The notes: generated from the letters alone by a model not told the origin. 64,000 bases of DNA from Candidatus Bathyarchaeota archaeon (GCA_018396675.1 JAGTQX010000003.1:248001-312000), one strand, 5' to 3'. Shown: positions 26,852 through 36,172, numbered from the stretch's first letter. A program made the numbers and translations.

Positions 26852-28885
26852 CTATGTCCTCTTCAAGTAACCCTCTCTAGGTTCATAAATTGTTCCTTCG
26901 CGTTGCAGCTGTCCTATCAAACGTTCTGCCTCATTTCTTGGAATTTTATATTCTGCTTCTAACCTATTCAATAAGGCGATTTTTTCAACAAGCCCAGTCT
27001 CTCTTTCCATTTCCGTTAACAGTGAAAGCACCGCTTGCAGCTTATCCCGCAGGCTTTTCGGTTTTCCAGTCATTATTATGTCGATGTCAAACTTGTAAGA
27101 TGAGAGGTCTATTCCAACTTCTTCTAGGGATTTTTTCATAATGTTTATGGCTGCTTCGGCGTCTTCTGCCAGAACTTCTTTTCGTAGACAAGCGCGTGCT
27201 CTGGCTTCAGCTAGTCTTATGAGCGATTCGAGCTGTCGGGCGGTTATAGCCACAGGAGAGCCTTCTGTTTCGCTGACTGAACGCATAGCCAGATAAAAAT
27301 CCTTTAAGCGTTGCAATGCGTCGTTTGTTAAAACGGGTTTTATTCCTTTGGCGTAGCTTATGTATTTGCGTAGAAGTTCAAGCGGTATAGGTGGCTCGGT
27401 TGGAGTTAAACCTTTTTTGTGAATTTCAAGGATGTGCTCTGACATTTTGCCGTCAACTTCTTTGTTGGGGACGTCTCTCAACACGAATATCAGGTCAAAT
27501 CTTGAAAGGATAGTCACGGGCAACGAAATGTTTTCAGCAACAGTGCGATGCGGTTCATATCTTCCCAACGACGGGTTTGCAGCTGCAAGGATGGCGGTTC
27601 TAGCATTAAGAGTTGCTACAATACCGCCTTTCGCCACAGAAACCGTGTGCTGTTCCATAGCTTCATGTATGGCAACGCGGTCTTCGGGACGCATCTTATC
27701 CATCTCATCGATGCATGCAACACCTTTATCTGCAAGCACCAAAGCCCCAGCTTCAAGACTCATCCCACCGCCTTTTTCGCGTAGAACAGCCGCTGTTAAG
27801 CCAGCCGCAGTTGTCCCTCTTCCAGAAGTGTAAAGTCCACGTGGAGCCAGTCTGGCTACATACTGCAGAAGTTGCGATTTGGCTGTTCCAGGGTCACCAA
27901 CCAAGAGAACGTTAAGCTCGCCTCGCACGGTTATGTCTGAAAGAGTTTTGGGAACGCCGCCGAAAAGGAGATACATTATTGCCTCTTTTATGTACTCATA
28001 TCCATAGATTGACGGCGCAATTGAGTTTATTATCTTTCTATGTATCCATGGGTCTCTTGCAAGCTCCAAGATCTGCTTTTCTTCTTCCGGAGAAGGCATA
28101 GTTGCCTCTGGTTCCTTTCCTAAAACCTCGATTGAGTTAGCATCCACATGCAAAATGAAAGTTCGAAGTTTACCAGCTCTAGGCATCGTCGGCGCAATCG
28201 CACGCACTACACCGACAATTGAAACGTGGTCACCTGGACGCGCAACATCAACTATCTCGCTTCCAACAAGCTTGACACGTAAAGTGCGTGGAAGTTGCCC
28301 CGGCGGAAGGTCTTCTGGACGTTCTTGAACGCGGAGGTCTTGCGAATCTATGAAAGTTGACTCTTCCTGTATGAAATCGAATGGCCCCTTCCTCCTGCAT
28401 GATGGGTCAGCGCATGCGAATGGCGCTTTAAGGAATGGCCCTGTTTGGTCCACATAGGTGACGTTGCCACATCCTCGGCATTTAAAGGCAGCTCTTAAAA
28501 CCATTGGGCGAACTGGCGTTGAACGCACAACTATGCCTTCAACCATCACCAGTTTTCCGATGTGCGCAGCGCCGAGTCTTCGCAGTGGAGTCGGTTCAAT
28601 CAGCTTAACTATTCTAACGATTATTTTTTGTTTTTCCGCATATTCTGGAGCTTCTATCTCAAGCTGGTTTTGCGCCGCGTTTTCCGCATGCGCCAAATAT
28701 TCTTCTGGTTTTTCCAAAAGTTTGTCCGCAAGCCTATGGTCGAAAGTCAGAACATCATCAAAATCAACAATTAAGGATGTTTTTCCAGAAACTGCCAATT
28801 GTGAGATTTTTTGGCGATATTTCTCCGTTTTAAAAAGTTCCAAAAATCGTTCCTGTGGGTCTATTACCTCTAGTTCTTCAGTCAT
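26852..28885 (-). CDS. mcm: Replicative DNA helicase MCM
   Basis: 677 aa, standard length. The N-terminal domain holds a zinc site (C136, C139, C158, C163). The AAA+ domain has Walker A GDPGTAKS (330-337), Walker B IDEMD (392-396), sensor 1 AAANPSLGRYEP and arginine finger SRFD (R462). A C-terminal winged helix ends the protein. It unwinds DNA at the fork with GINS. Translationally coupled to gins23 (4-nt overlap). No intein is present. Confidence 0.96.
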   Translation of the reverse strand: MTEELEVIDPQERFLELFKTEKYRQKISQLAVSGKTSLIVDFDDVLTFDHRLADKLLEKPEEYLAHAENAAQNQLEIEAPEYAEKQKIIVRIVKLIEPTPLRRLGAAHIGKLVMVEGIVVRSTPVRPMVLRAAFKCRGCGNVTYVDQTGPFLKAPFACADPSCRRKGPFDFIQEESTFIDSQDLRVQERPEDLPPGQLPRTLRVKLVGSEIVDVARPGDHVSIVGVVRAIAPTMPRAGKLRTFILHVDANSIEVLGKEPEATMPSPEEEKQILELARDPWIHRKIINSIAPSIYGYEYIKEAIMYLLFGGVPKTLSDITVRGELNVLLVGDPGTAKSQLLQYVARLAPRGLYTSGRGTTAAGLTAAVLREKGGGMSLEAGALVLADKGVACIDEMDKMRPEDRVAIHEAMEQHTVSVAKGGIVATLNARTAILAAANPSLGRYEPHRTVAENISLPVTILSRFDLIFVLRDVPNKEVDGKMSEHILEIHKKGLTPTEPPIPLELLRKYISYAKGIKPVLTNDALQRLKDFYLAMRSVSETEGSPVAITARQLESLIRLAEARARACLRKEVLAEDAEAAINIMKKSLEEVGIDLSSYKFDIDIIMTGKPKSLRDKLQAVLSLLTEMERETGLVEKIALLNRLEAEYKIPRNEAERLIGQLQREGTIYEPREGYLKRT

Positions 28886-29490
28886 TTTTCTTCATCCCCA
28901 CACTCTAACAGTTCAGCTTTCCACGTATTGAGAAGTTTGTAAAGTTGCTCGTAGAGAAGACGTTCCTCCACAGTAAAATTTCGCAGAATTTGCTCGGTCT
29001 GAGCAGGTGCAGAGGCGATTGAAACAATTTTCTTTAATCTTAAGTTTAAGACGTCCAACGCCAACTGCCTCGCCTTTTCAAAATCCTTTATCTTCTCCGG
29101 ATGCTTAGCTGCTTCAGATTTTAGTTCTGCAAGAAGCCTACAAAGTTTTGGATAAAAGTCTCTGGGAAGTTCAGAAATTTGTCCAGTGGTTTGAACACGT
29201 TCTTTCCAGTGGATTTTGTGAAGTCTGGCCAAGTCGAATGTTTCTTCATCTCTGAAACGGGCGACTCCGAATTTTTGAAGTTCAAGTGCCACCCAGTATG
29301 GCACTTCGTAATCGTTTCCTTCCTCAAAAGGGCCTATGGTTAACCCGGCCAGTTTGATTTCGGGACAATTGCGGTTGGCGATTATCTTCGCTGGCGAATT
29401 CTCGAAGACGAAGTCTAGAGCCTTGATTTTGCCTGCTACGCCCACCTGCAAACTGTCTCCGTTCTCCTCTTCAGTTGATTCTACTCTCAT
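28882..29490 (-). CDS. gins23: GINS complex subunit Gins23
   Basis: 202 aa. The B domain comes first (AKIIANRNCPEIKLAGLTIG then GNDYEVPYWVALELQKFGVA) and the helical A domain follows (ISELPRDFYPKLCRLLAEL), the order typical of Psf2/Psf3-type subunits. It overlaps mcm by 4 nt, the arrangement known from Sulfolobus. A TATA-like TTTTTATAT lies only about 10-18 bp before the annotated ATG, so translation may begin at an internal GTG (29445). Confidence 0.87.
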   Translation of the reverse strand: MRVESTEEENGDSLQVGVAGKIKALDFVFENSPAKIIANRNCPEIKLAGLTIGPFEEGNDYEVPYWVALELQKFGVARFRDEETFDLARLHKIHWKERVQTTGQISELPRDFYPKLCRLLAELKSEAAKHPEKIKDFEKARQLALDVLNLRLKKIVSIASAPAQTEQILRNFTVEERLLYEQLYKLLNTWKAELLECGDEEK

Positions 29491-29722
29491 TAACCGAGAT
29501 ATAAAAAGTGTAGTCTAAAAAATGCGATACAAATGTTTAGATTTTTGTTTTCAAACTAGAGACTTAATGCCTATAGTCCAGCTTAATTCGTGTGCACCGA
29601 CAAAAATCTCTGATAGTGAAGCGGTAAATTTGAATGTTTAATATTTTGAGTTTTAACCGTAAGGCTTAATAATAGAGTAAAAAGTATGTCATCTCACTTT
29701 ACAAATGTAAAGGTGAAGATGT
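29491..29722. promoter_or_regulatory. Divergent gins23/gdhA promoter region with ACAAATGT sites
   Basis: A 232-bp AT-rich spacer. At 29697-29712 is the palindrome CTTTACAAATGTAAAG, just before the gdhA ribosome-binding site (AGGTGA, 29711-29716) and thus in its probable leader. A second ACAAATGT lies at 29529-29536 near gins23. The same 8-mer occurs twice in inverted orientation in the glnA/Lrp spacer (50680-50687, 50711-50718), so these may be sites for the Lrp-type regulator (inference). Confidence 0.5.
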
Positions 29723-30976
29723 ATGTCAAACGCCGAGAAAGGAAGCTTATATGAAGAAGCCTTGAAAACATTAAGAGAAGCAGCAGCCATACTGAAGTTA
29801 GAGCCAGAAATAGTTGACGCAATAGCCAACCCAGAACAAGCATTAATCGTTTCAATACCAATAAAAATGGATAATGGAAAAGTAAAAACGTTCACTGGCT
29901 ACCGTGTTCACCACAGCACGGCTCGAGGCCCAGCAAAAGGCGGCATTAGATACCATCCAAATGTTTGCCTAGATGAAGTTAAATCCTTAGCATTCTGGAT
30001 GAGCATAAAGAACGCGGTTGTCGGCATTCCATACGGCGGCGGAAAAGGCGGAATAGCATGTAATCCAAAAGAAATGTCACAAGGTGAACTTGAACGACTG
30101 ACAAGAGGATACTCGGCTGCAATAGCAAGATTCGTCGGCTCGGACATCGACATTCCAGCGCCAGACGTAGGAACAAACGCCCAAATCATGGGATGGTTTG
30201 CAGACGAATACTACAAAATCGCCGGAAAACACGAGCCGGGAGTCATAACCTCAAAACCTTTGTCAATCGGCGGTTCCCTTGGAAGAGTGACGGCAACTGG
30301 TCGCGGAGGTTTCTTTGTTACAGTTGAAGCTGCAAAAGCATTCAATATACCGCTTAAAGGTGCACGCGTTTCCATTCAGGGTTACGGAAACGTTGCCCAG
30401 CCAATAGCCCAGTATCTCCATGAACTTGGATGCAAAATTGTGGCAGTAAGCGACTCTGTCGGAGGCGTCTACAACCCTGAAGGCATGGACCCACTGAAAC
30501 TTGTTGAATACAAAGAAAAAACACGCAGCGTAAAGGGTTTTCCAGAAAGCAAAGAAATAAGCACAAATGACCCACTTACCGTTGACTGCGACATACTTGT
30601 ACCATCAGCCTTAGAAAACCAAATAACAAAGGAGAACGCCGACAAAATCAAGGCGAAAATTATAGTGGAATTAGCAAACGGACCTACAACGCCAGAAGCT
30701 GACAAAATATTGCAAGAGAAAGGAGTAATCGTGTTGCCTGACGTTTTAGCAAACGCTGGAGGAGTCACCGTCAGCTATTTTGAATGGGTTCAAAACCGCA
30801 TGGGGTACTACTGGACAGAGGAAGAAGTTGATGAAAAACTGAAACATGTCATGACAAAAGCTTTCAAAGAAGTTTACGAAATCGCCAAACAGTACAAAAT
30901 AAATCTGCGCACCGCAGCATACACGTTGGCGGTAAAGAAAATCTTCGAAGCAATGCAAGCCTTGGGGCGCATCTAA
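29723..30976 (+). CDS. gdhA: Glutamate dehydrogenase
   Basis: 417 aa, hexameric-type GDH length. The glutamate/2-oxoglutarate site is KGGIRYHP and the catalytic lysine is in PYGGGKGGI; the dinucleotide fold has VSIQGYGNVAQPIA. It interconverts glutamate with 2-oxoglutarate and ammonium. It is a single-gene unit with a palindrome in its leader (see the upstream region), consistent with nitrogen control. Confidence 0.96.
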   Translation: MSNAEKGSLYEEALKTLREAAAILKLEPEIVDAIANPEQALIVSIPIKMDNGKVKTFTGYRVHHSTARGPAKGGIRYHPNVCLDEVKSLAFWMSIKNAVVGIPYGGGKGGIACNPKEMSQGELERLTRGYSAAIARFVGSDIDIPAPDVGTNAQIMGWFADEYYKIAGKHEPGVITSKPLSIGGSLGRVTATGRGGFFVTVEAAKAFNIPLKGARVSIQGYGNVAQPIAQYLHELGCKIVAVSDSVGGVYNPEGMDPLKLVEYKEKTRSVKGFPESKEISTNDPLTVDCDILVPSALENQITKENADKIKAKIIVELANGPTTPEADKILQEKGVIVLPDVLANAGGVTVSYFEWVQNRMGYYWTEEEVDEKLKHVMTKAFKEVYEIAKQYKINLRTAAYTLAVKKIFEAMQALGRI

Positions 30977-31117
30977 AATCTCCCTCTTTTGTTCACCTAT
31001 ATTTTTAAACAAGACATAACAGCTCTTATAACGTTTATAATCAATTCCAAGCTTTTGCTGAACCAAACAATTATTTATTAACAGTTACCTCATTATGAAA
31101 GCTAGGAGGTTATAGAC

Positions 31118-32095
31118 TTGAGTTTTGAAATGTGGGCCGAAAAATACAGGCCTAAAACACTAGATGACATGGTAAATCAGAAAGAGATAGTGGAACGGTT
31201 GAAAAGTTTCGTAAAATCAAGAAATGTGCCCCATTGCATTTTTGCCGGACCGCCTGGAACGGGAAAGACAACAGCAGCGTTATGCCTTGCACGAGACCTT
31301 TACGGCGAGGCTTACCGCGAACACATTATGGAGTTGAACGCCAGCGACGAAAGAGGAATAGACGTTGTCCGTGAGACGGTGAAAACATTTGCCAGAGTGC
31401 GCTCCATAGGCGAAGTCCCATTCAAAATAATGATTTTGGATGAGGCAGATAACATGACAGCGGACGCTCAACAAGCCTTGAGGCGAACGATGGAGCGTTA
31501 CACAGAAACGTGCCGATTCATATTATGTGCAAACTATAGCGGAAAAATAATAGAGCCGATACAGTCCCGTTGCGCACCTTTTCGCTTTACACACTTGCCG
31601 CGAGAAGAACATGACAAATATTTGCAGTACATAGCCCAAAAAGAAGGACTAAAACTGTTAGACGACGGAGTAAACGCCATTTACGAAGTTTGCAGCGGAG
31701 ACCTACGACGAGCAATAAACACGCTTCAGGCTGCTGCTTCTCTTGGCAAACCAATTGACGCAAAAACCGTGTATTCCATCGCAGGAAAGGCTAACCCTGC
31801 AGACGTACAGAAGATGATTGAAACGGCAATGAAAGGCAACTTTTTAGAAGCAAGAAAACAGCTCCGCGACATGATTCAAAAATATGGCGTTGCTGGAAGT
31901 GACATAATCCGCCAAATACATACAGAAATCTTTCGAACAGAAGTACCAGAACCATGGAAAATAAAACTAGCTGACATAGTAGGAGAAATAGACTATAGGC
32001 TTGTTGAAGGCGCAGACGAGGAAGTTCAATTAAGTGCACTGCTAGCTAGACTTGTCGAGGCAGCCCATGAAATGAAAGACGCAAAAAAGGTGTAA
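31118..32095 (+). CDS. rfcS: Replication factor C small subunit
   Basis: 325 aa with TTG start at 31118, preceded by GGAGG (31104-31108). AAA+ clamp loader: Walker A GPPGTGKTT, Walker B DEADNM, and the SRC arginine finger in IQSRCAPFRF. The C-terminal collar domain is complete. Four copies join one RFC large subunit to load PCNA. The large-subunit gene starts 3 nt after its stop. Confidence 0.96.
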   Translation: MSFEMWAEKYRPKTLDDMVNQKEIVERLKSFVKSRNVPHCIFAGPPGTGKTTAALCLARDLYGEAYREHIMELNASDERGIDVVRETVKTFARVRSIGEVPFKIMILDEADNMTADAQQALRRTMERYTETCRFILCANYSGKIIEPIQSRCAPFRFTHLPREEHDKYLQYIAQKEGLKLLDDGVNAIYEVCSGDLRRAINTLQAAASLGKPIDAKTVYSIAGKANPADVQKMIETAMKGNFLEARKQLRDMIQKYGVAGSDIIRQIHTEIFRTEVPEPWKIKLADIVGEIDYRLVEGADEEVQLSALLARLVEAAHEMKDAKKV

Positions 32096-32098
32096 AAA

Positions 32099-33358
32099 GT
32101 GTATTTTCCATGGACTGAAAAGTATAAACCGAAAACTTTGAAAGAAGTTGTGGGAAACCCGGATGCTATACAAAAGTTTGTTGAATGGGTAAAATCATGG
32201 GATAAAGGCGTTCCAAAAAAGAGGGCAGCCTTCATTTATGGGCCGCCTGGCACGGGGAAGACGGTTACCGTCGAGGCTTTGGCGAATGATTTGAAAATGG
32301 AGCTTGTGGAGAAAAACGCTAGTGATTATCGAACAGAAGAAGCTGTGAAGCGCTTCGCTGGTTTAGCCTCGCAGTACGGTTCACTGTTTGGCACGAAAAG
32401 AATTATTCTTTTTGACGAGCTTGACGGTTTGACTGGAACAGCGGATAAAGGCGGAGTTAAAGCGATAACGGACATAATAAAGACGGCGCAATGTCCAATC
32501 GTGCTTGTCGCCAACAACGCTTATGACCCCAGATTCATTAACATCCGCAACAACTGCTTACTAATAGAGTTTAAGAAACCGTCGCCAACTGAAGTTCTGA
32601 AACATTTGAAGGGTATATGCCAAAAAGAGGGAATAGCCGCCGAAGAAAACGCGTTAAAATTTATAGCTCAACGTTCAGAAGGTGACATACGCTCAGCAGT
32701 AAACGATTTGCAAGCCTTGGCACAGGGCAAAAAACGTTTAACGTATGATGACGTTTCCTGGCTAGGCTACAGAGACCGGCAAGAAACAATTTTTACTGTT
32801 ATGCGGATGATTCTGTACGGAAAAACATGCGAAGGCGCGAAACGCGCAGTGGATATGGCAGACGTCGATGTTGACATGCTTTTTGAATGGATTTACGAGA
32901 ATGCTCCGGCTCATTTGACAGACCCACATGATTTGGCGAGAGCAATGGATGCGCTTTCAATGGCCGATGTTTACCGTGGAAGAATACGCAACACACAGGA
33001 CTGGAGCCTCATGCGGTATGTAGTCGACTTCATGACGGCGGGAGTAGCCATGGCAAGAGTAAACACCAAAACTTCCGGGTGGACACCATTTCATTTTCCA
33101 GAACGCATACAAGCGCTCTCACGAACCAGAGAAGAGCGTGCAATGCAACTGGAAATCGGACGGAAACTGAAACGGAGATGTCACATTTCAGCAAAGAGAG
33201 CCTCAAAGGAGGTTCTTCCATACTTGCGAATAATATTCAAGAATAACGCTGAAATGGCGGCTGGACTGTCAAAATGGCTTGATCTAAATATGGAAATGAT
33301 TGAATATTTGGCGGGAAGCAAGGAAAAAACTGAAGCAATAAGCAGGTTGTTAGGCTAA
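32099..33358 (+). CDS. rfcL: Replication factor C large subunit
   Basis: 419 aa with GTG start at 32099. Walker A GPPGTGKTVT, Walker B DELDGL; the SRC motif is absent (NIRNNCLLIEF), as expected for the large subunit. The collar domain follows. The C-terminus ends in EAISRLLG and carries no recognisable PCNA-interacting QxxLxxFF box, unlike many archaeal homologues. Translationally coupled to rfcS. Confidence 0.94.
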   Translation: MYFPWTEKYKPKTLKEVVGNPDAIQKFVEWVKSWDKGVPKKRAAFIYGPPGTGKTVTVEALANDLKMELVEKNASDYRTEEAVKRFAGLASQYGSLFGTKRIILFDELDGLTGTADKGGVKAITDIIKTAQCPIVLVANNAYDPRFINIRNNCLLIEFKKPSPTEVLKHLKGICQKEGIAAEENALKFIAQRSEGDIRSAVNDLQALAQGKKRLTYDDVSWLGYRDRQETIFTVMRMILYGKTCEGAKRAVDMADVDVDMLFEWIYENAPAHLTDPHDLARAMDALSMADVYRGRIRNTQDWSLMRYVVDFMTAGVAMARVNTKTSGWTPFHFPERIQALSRTREERAMQLEIGRKLKRRCHISAKRASKEVLPYLRIIFKNNAEMAAGLSKWLDLNMEMIEYLAGSKEKTEAISRLLG

Positions 33359-33362
33359 AGGT

Positions 33363-33689
33363 TTAGTGGATTTTGCTTCCTTCACAAATGTCCTTTTCCG
33401 GCTGCAATGCCACAACGTTGCCATTTTCGTCCTCAGCTGCCAAAATCATGCATTGTGATTCAACGCCCATAAACTTTCTCCTCTGAAGATTTAAAATGAA
33501 GGCAAATTTTTTGCCCACAAGATCTTCTGGCTTATACCATTGTAAGAGCCCAGCGACCGCTTGTCTTTTTTCTGTTCCGAAATCCACAATCATCCTTATT
33601 AGGTTCCGTGAACCTGGAATTTGATTTGCTTCCAAAACTTTTCCGATTCGCATGTCTAGCTTCTGAAACTCTTCAAATGTTATTTCCAT
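33363..33689 (-). CDS. tRNA-binding OB-fold protein (MetG C-terminal/Arc1p-like)
   Basis: 108 aa stand-alone EMAP-II/Trbp-type domain: FQKLDMRIGKVLEAN, then SRNLIRMIVDFGTEKRQAVAG and ILNLQRRKFMGVESQCMIL. It corresponds to the free beta subunit of methionyl-tRNA synthetase in archaea, which binds tRNA non-specifically. It converges with rfcL. Confidence 0.88.
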   Translation of the reverse strand: MEITFEEFQKLDMRIGKVLEANQIPGSRNLIRMIVDFGTEKRQAVAGLLQWYKPEDLVGKKFAFILNLQRRKFMGVESQCMILAAEDENGNVVALQPEKDICEGSKIH

Positions 33690-33727
33690 GTTTCGGCACC
33701 TTGTAAATTTCGTGTTTGCAAATGCTT

Positions 33728-34444
33728 TTAAGTTTTGTGTGCGGTTCTTTTCCGTTTTATTCTTTCAAGCGCCTTTGCCACGCCTTCCCAACCTTCGACC
33801 GTCTTCGAACAAATTATTTCGAAAGCTTCCTTCGAGGTTAAGCCATGCGGTTCTTCGCCGACAGCTTTTCTACACAAATATGAAGCCGCGTTAAGAACCT
33901 CACCGTTTAAACGCGAATCCATCAAATCTGCCAAGTGACAAATCAAAGCCTCAACAGTGTGCGGTCTTATTGGACCGTAATCACCGTGATGCGCTGAAAC
34001 CACGTGAATCACCTCTAACGGGAAATCTCTCCGAACGAGTTCTGCAACAACAAGAGATAAATGATCCATATAATCAGCCAAACTTGATGAACCGTAGCTT
34101 CCGTTTTCATTAACAACATATGTTGCCGGCTTGAAAACGTCGTGAAGTAAAACACCAGCAATAACTATGTCACGATTAACTTTTCCATGATAAACCTTTT
34201 CAACAGAACTGCACATTGCCAAAGCTAAATTAGCCGTGGACACCACATGTTCAACATAGCCGCCGGGATAACAGTGATGATGCGACAAGCCAGCAGGCGA
34301 AACATCAAGCGGCAAACCTGAATACACCTTTCCGCCAACCTCGAAAACAGGATTCTCGAGAAACTCTATCACTTTTCGCCTAAGCTCGCCGTCCCGAATT
34401 CTGTTGGCTAAAGCCTTAAGCCTATAATTTAGCAATTTTTGCAC
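33728..34444 (-). CDS. HD-domain phosphohydrolase
   Basis: 238 aa. The metal-binding HD set is visible: H66 in GGYVEHVVST, H101-D102 in LLHDVFKP, H152-H153 in AHHGDYG and D173 in HLADLMDSRL. Substrate unknown; related archaeal proteins are thought to act on nucleotides or RNA ends. A TATA-like AAAATATAATAAT (minus strand) lies in the 89-bp spacer upstream. Confidence 0.75.
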   Translation of the reverse strand: MQKLLNYRLKALANRIRDGELRRKVIEFLENPVFEVGGKVYSGLPLDVSPAGLSHHHCYPGGYVEHVVSTANLALAMCSSVEKVYHGKVNRDIVIAGVLLHDVFKPATYVVNENGSYGSSSLADYMDHLSLVVAELVRRDFPLEVIHVVSAHHGDYGPIRPHTVEALICHLADLMDSRLNGEVLNAASYLCRKAVGEEPHGLTSKEAFEIICSKTVEGWEGVAKALERIKRKRTAHKT

Positions 34445-34533
34445 ACACCCATATGCATGAACAGTTCACGTCTATTTTACGTTTCAGCATTATTATATTT
34501 TCACAATTGGAACAAATGCGGCAAAAACGCTTT

Positions 34534-35211
34534 TTAATGCAAAGTTTGGATTCTCCTTTTCGCGGCAGCCGCCAATTGGTGAGCTTTTTTTATTGGTTGG
34601 GGAATACGGCTGAACTGTGTACAATGTTTAACGATTTTGATGGCGGTTTCAAGTGAAACCATATGTCCAACGCTGACAAAAACTGGTTTGCTTTCAGGTA
34701 TAGTTTTAACCATAGCCCCAATAATTTCGCCGTTATGCTTCAAATAGGCAAAATCTTTTTTGGCAGAATATTCAATTTCGCCGACAAGTTTGCTTTTTGC
34801 GACACCTATAGTTGGTTTGTCTAAAACAACTCCAAGATGGCTTGCAAAGCCACATCGGTACGGATGTGCAAAACCCTGTCCATCAACAAGAAATAAGTCT
34901 GGTTGTTTTTTCAACTTTTTAATGCACATCAAAACTGGCGGCAGTTCCCTGAACGAAAGAAGCGTTGGCAAATAGGGCATAGTTGTTCTAGATATCGCCG
35001 TTTGTGCTTCAATCAAGCTTAACTTATCATAATCTAGAACAGCAACTGCACCTATAGACAAATTTTTTACGTATGCGACATCAACTCCGGCGACGCAGCA
35101 GATTTTCTCTGGCAACCTATCTTCAAAAATTATCTTTTTGGCCAATTGTAACTGCGATTTGTGCGCTTTTTCAATTGAAAAATTTAGCAAGTTTGCTGCT
35201 GAAGGGTTCAT
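34534..35211 (-). CDS. nfi: Endonuclease V (deoxyinosine 3' endonuclease)
   Basis: 225 aa. Catalytic acids: D44 in CVAGVDVAYVKN, E89 in LLSFRELPP, D110 in FLVDGQGFAHPY, with H116 nearby and GVAKSKLVGE following. The family cuts DNA or RNA next to inosine. Its start codon directly abuts the stop of the translin-like gene, so the two are co-transcribed and translationally coupled. Confidence 0.93.
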   Translation of the reverse strand: MNPSAANLLNFSIEKAHKSQLQLAKKIIFEDRLPEKICCVAGVDVAYVKNLSIGAVAVLDYDKLSLIEAQTAISRTTMPYLPTLLSFRELPPVLMCIKKLKKQPDLFLVDGQGFAHPYRCGFASHLGVVLDKPTIGVAKSKLVGEIEYSAKKDFAYLKHNGEIIGAMVKTIPESKPVFVSVGHMVSLETAIKIVKHCTQFSRIPQPIKKAHQLAAAAKRRIQTLH

Positions 35212-35868
35212 CTATTTTTCCTTTTTGGACAAATGCAAACTTTTTTCCAATTTTTCGAAACGCTTCATGTATTTTTCAAGCGACTGTCTACGCACTTCAT
35301 GAGTTACGTCTCCACGTGTTGTTTCAATTATTTTTCTTGCAATGTCGCATTTTCTTCGAAGCCCAGGAACCAGCATGTAGGCTTCATCCATAGCCATTAA
35401 TTCAGTGTAAATCTCATCCATTATATGTAAGCACTCTTCGCTTTTCCTAGCGTCTCCTTCTCGCAAAGCATCAAGCGCCAAGCGTCTATACTCGCCTATA
35501 ACATCAGCCAAACCAAGCACATAATCTATGGAAGGCACACCTATCTCTTCAGGTGTGACAAACCGTGACTCTTTAATCAAAGTTAGGAAAATGTTCGCCT
35601 CAGAATATTCCTGAAGAGCTGTACTGTATAAACCGCTGTGAATTATTTCGGGATATTCCCTTGCAAGCGCGTTAAGCTCTGATATGGTTGCGGCAGCCTT
35701 CCCAAGAAGTTTTCTAGCGTCTTGAAACCTTTTCTGGTGTATTAGAAGTATTGCCTGTTTAGAAACACTTGTCATTTTTCGCATATCAGCTTGAGCTTTC
35801 TCACGTACTTTATCTTTTTCTCTAAGCTCTTTTCTAATCTTTTTTAAAACAGTTTTTAATGAGGACAT
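35212..35868 (-). CDS. Translin family RNA/ssDNA-binding protein
   Basis: 218 aa, almost all helical. The order of helices and the segment EYSEANIFLTLIKESRFVTP match the archaeal translin/TRAX family (COG2178), as does the later GLADVIGEYRRLALDALREG with the EE pair in SEECLHIMDEIY. Eukaryotic translin-TRAX binds and trims RNA. Coupling to endonuclease V suggests a shared nucleic-acid-processing role (inference). Confidence 0.82.
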   Translation of the reverse strand: MSSLKTVLKKIRKELREKDKVREKAQADMRKMTSVSKQAILLIHQKRFQDARKLLGKAAATISELNALAREYPEIIHSGLYSTALQEYSEANIFLTLIKESRFVTPEEIGVPSIDYVLGLADVIGEYRRLALDALREGDARKSEECLHIMDEIYTELMAMDEAYMLVPGLRRKCDIARKIIETTRGDVTHEVRRQSLEKYMKRFEKLEKSLHLSKKEK

Positions 35869-35971
35869 CTTTCAACACTCGTTTATTTAGAAGTGATGCG
35901 AACAACTATTTTATTGTTGCCCGAAAAGAATTGGGGGCTTGAGATGGCGCCAATTCTGCTTATGGTGGACT

Positions 35972-36172
35972 TTAGCTGTTTTGCTGTGTTTCTTGCTGAA
36001 CCCATCGCTCTATTATTAGCTTGTCGTCTCCGAGTCTGAAGCTGACTTTCACAAATATAGAGTCTGAGCCTTTAAACGGGAACATGCTGTCTTCAGCTAA
36101 GTCTTTTGGCAGATATATGAGGAACTTGCCATCTTTCCGCCTGAACAGTCGACCTCGTCCCTCGCTAACCAT
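35972..36172 (-). CDS. Small AbrB/SpoVT-like protein
   Basis: 66 aa. The pattern RRKDGKFLIYLPKDLAED followed by a hydrophobic, polar, then IFVKVSF and KLIIERW strand resembles the swapped-hairpin AbrB fold used by small DNA-binding regulators. The resemblance is by eye. It lies in a 103-nt to 88-nt bordered slot as its own unit. Confidence 0.5.
   Translation of the reverse strand: MVSEGRGRLFRRKDGKFLIYLPKDLAEDSMFPFKGSDSIFVKVSFRLGDDKLIIERWVQQETQQNS

Noticed and set aside
27432-27833. 133-codon open frame on the plus strand inside mcm
   Set aside because: It mirrors the MCM AAA+ domain on the other strand and has Ser/Ala/Arg-rich composition with no recognisable domain. The same applies to antisense frames over glmM (2182-2616), the PhoU gene (5937-6329), ahcY (8543-8962), pcn (12649-13053) and guaA (48309-48647).
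29491-29722. AT-rich spacer next to gins23-mcm as a replication origin
   Set aside because: No Orc1/Cdc6 gene is in the window, and I see no repeated origin-recognition boxes; the AT-richness is explained by two divergent promoters.
31118-33358. Possible inteins in mcm or rfc genes
   Set aside because: All Walker and neighbouring motifs are contiguous and lengths are standard, so no insertion is present.
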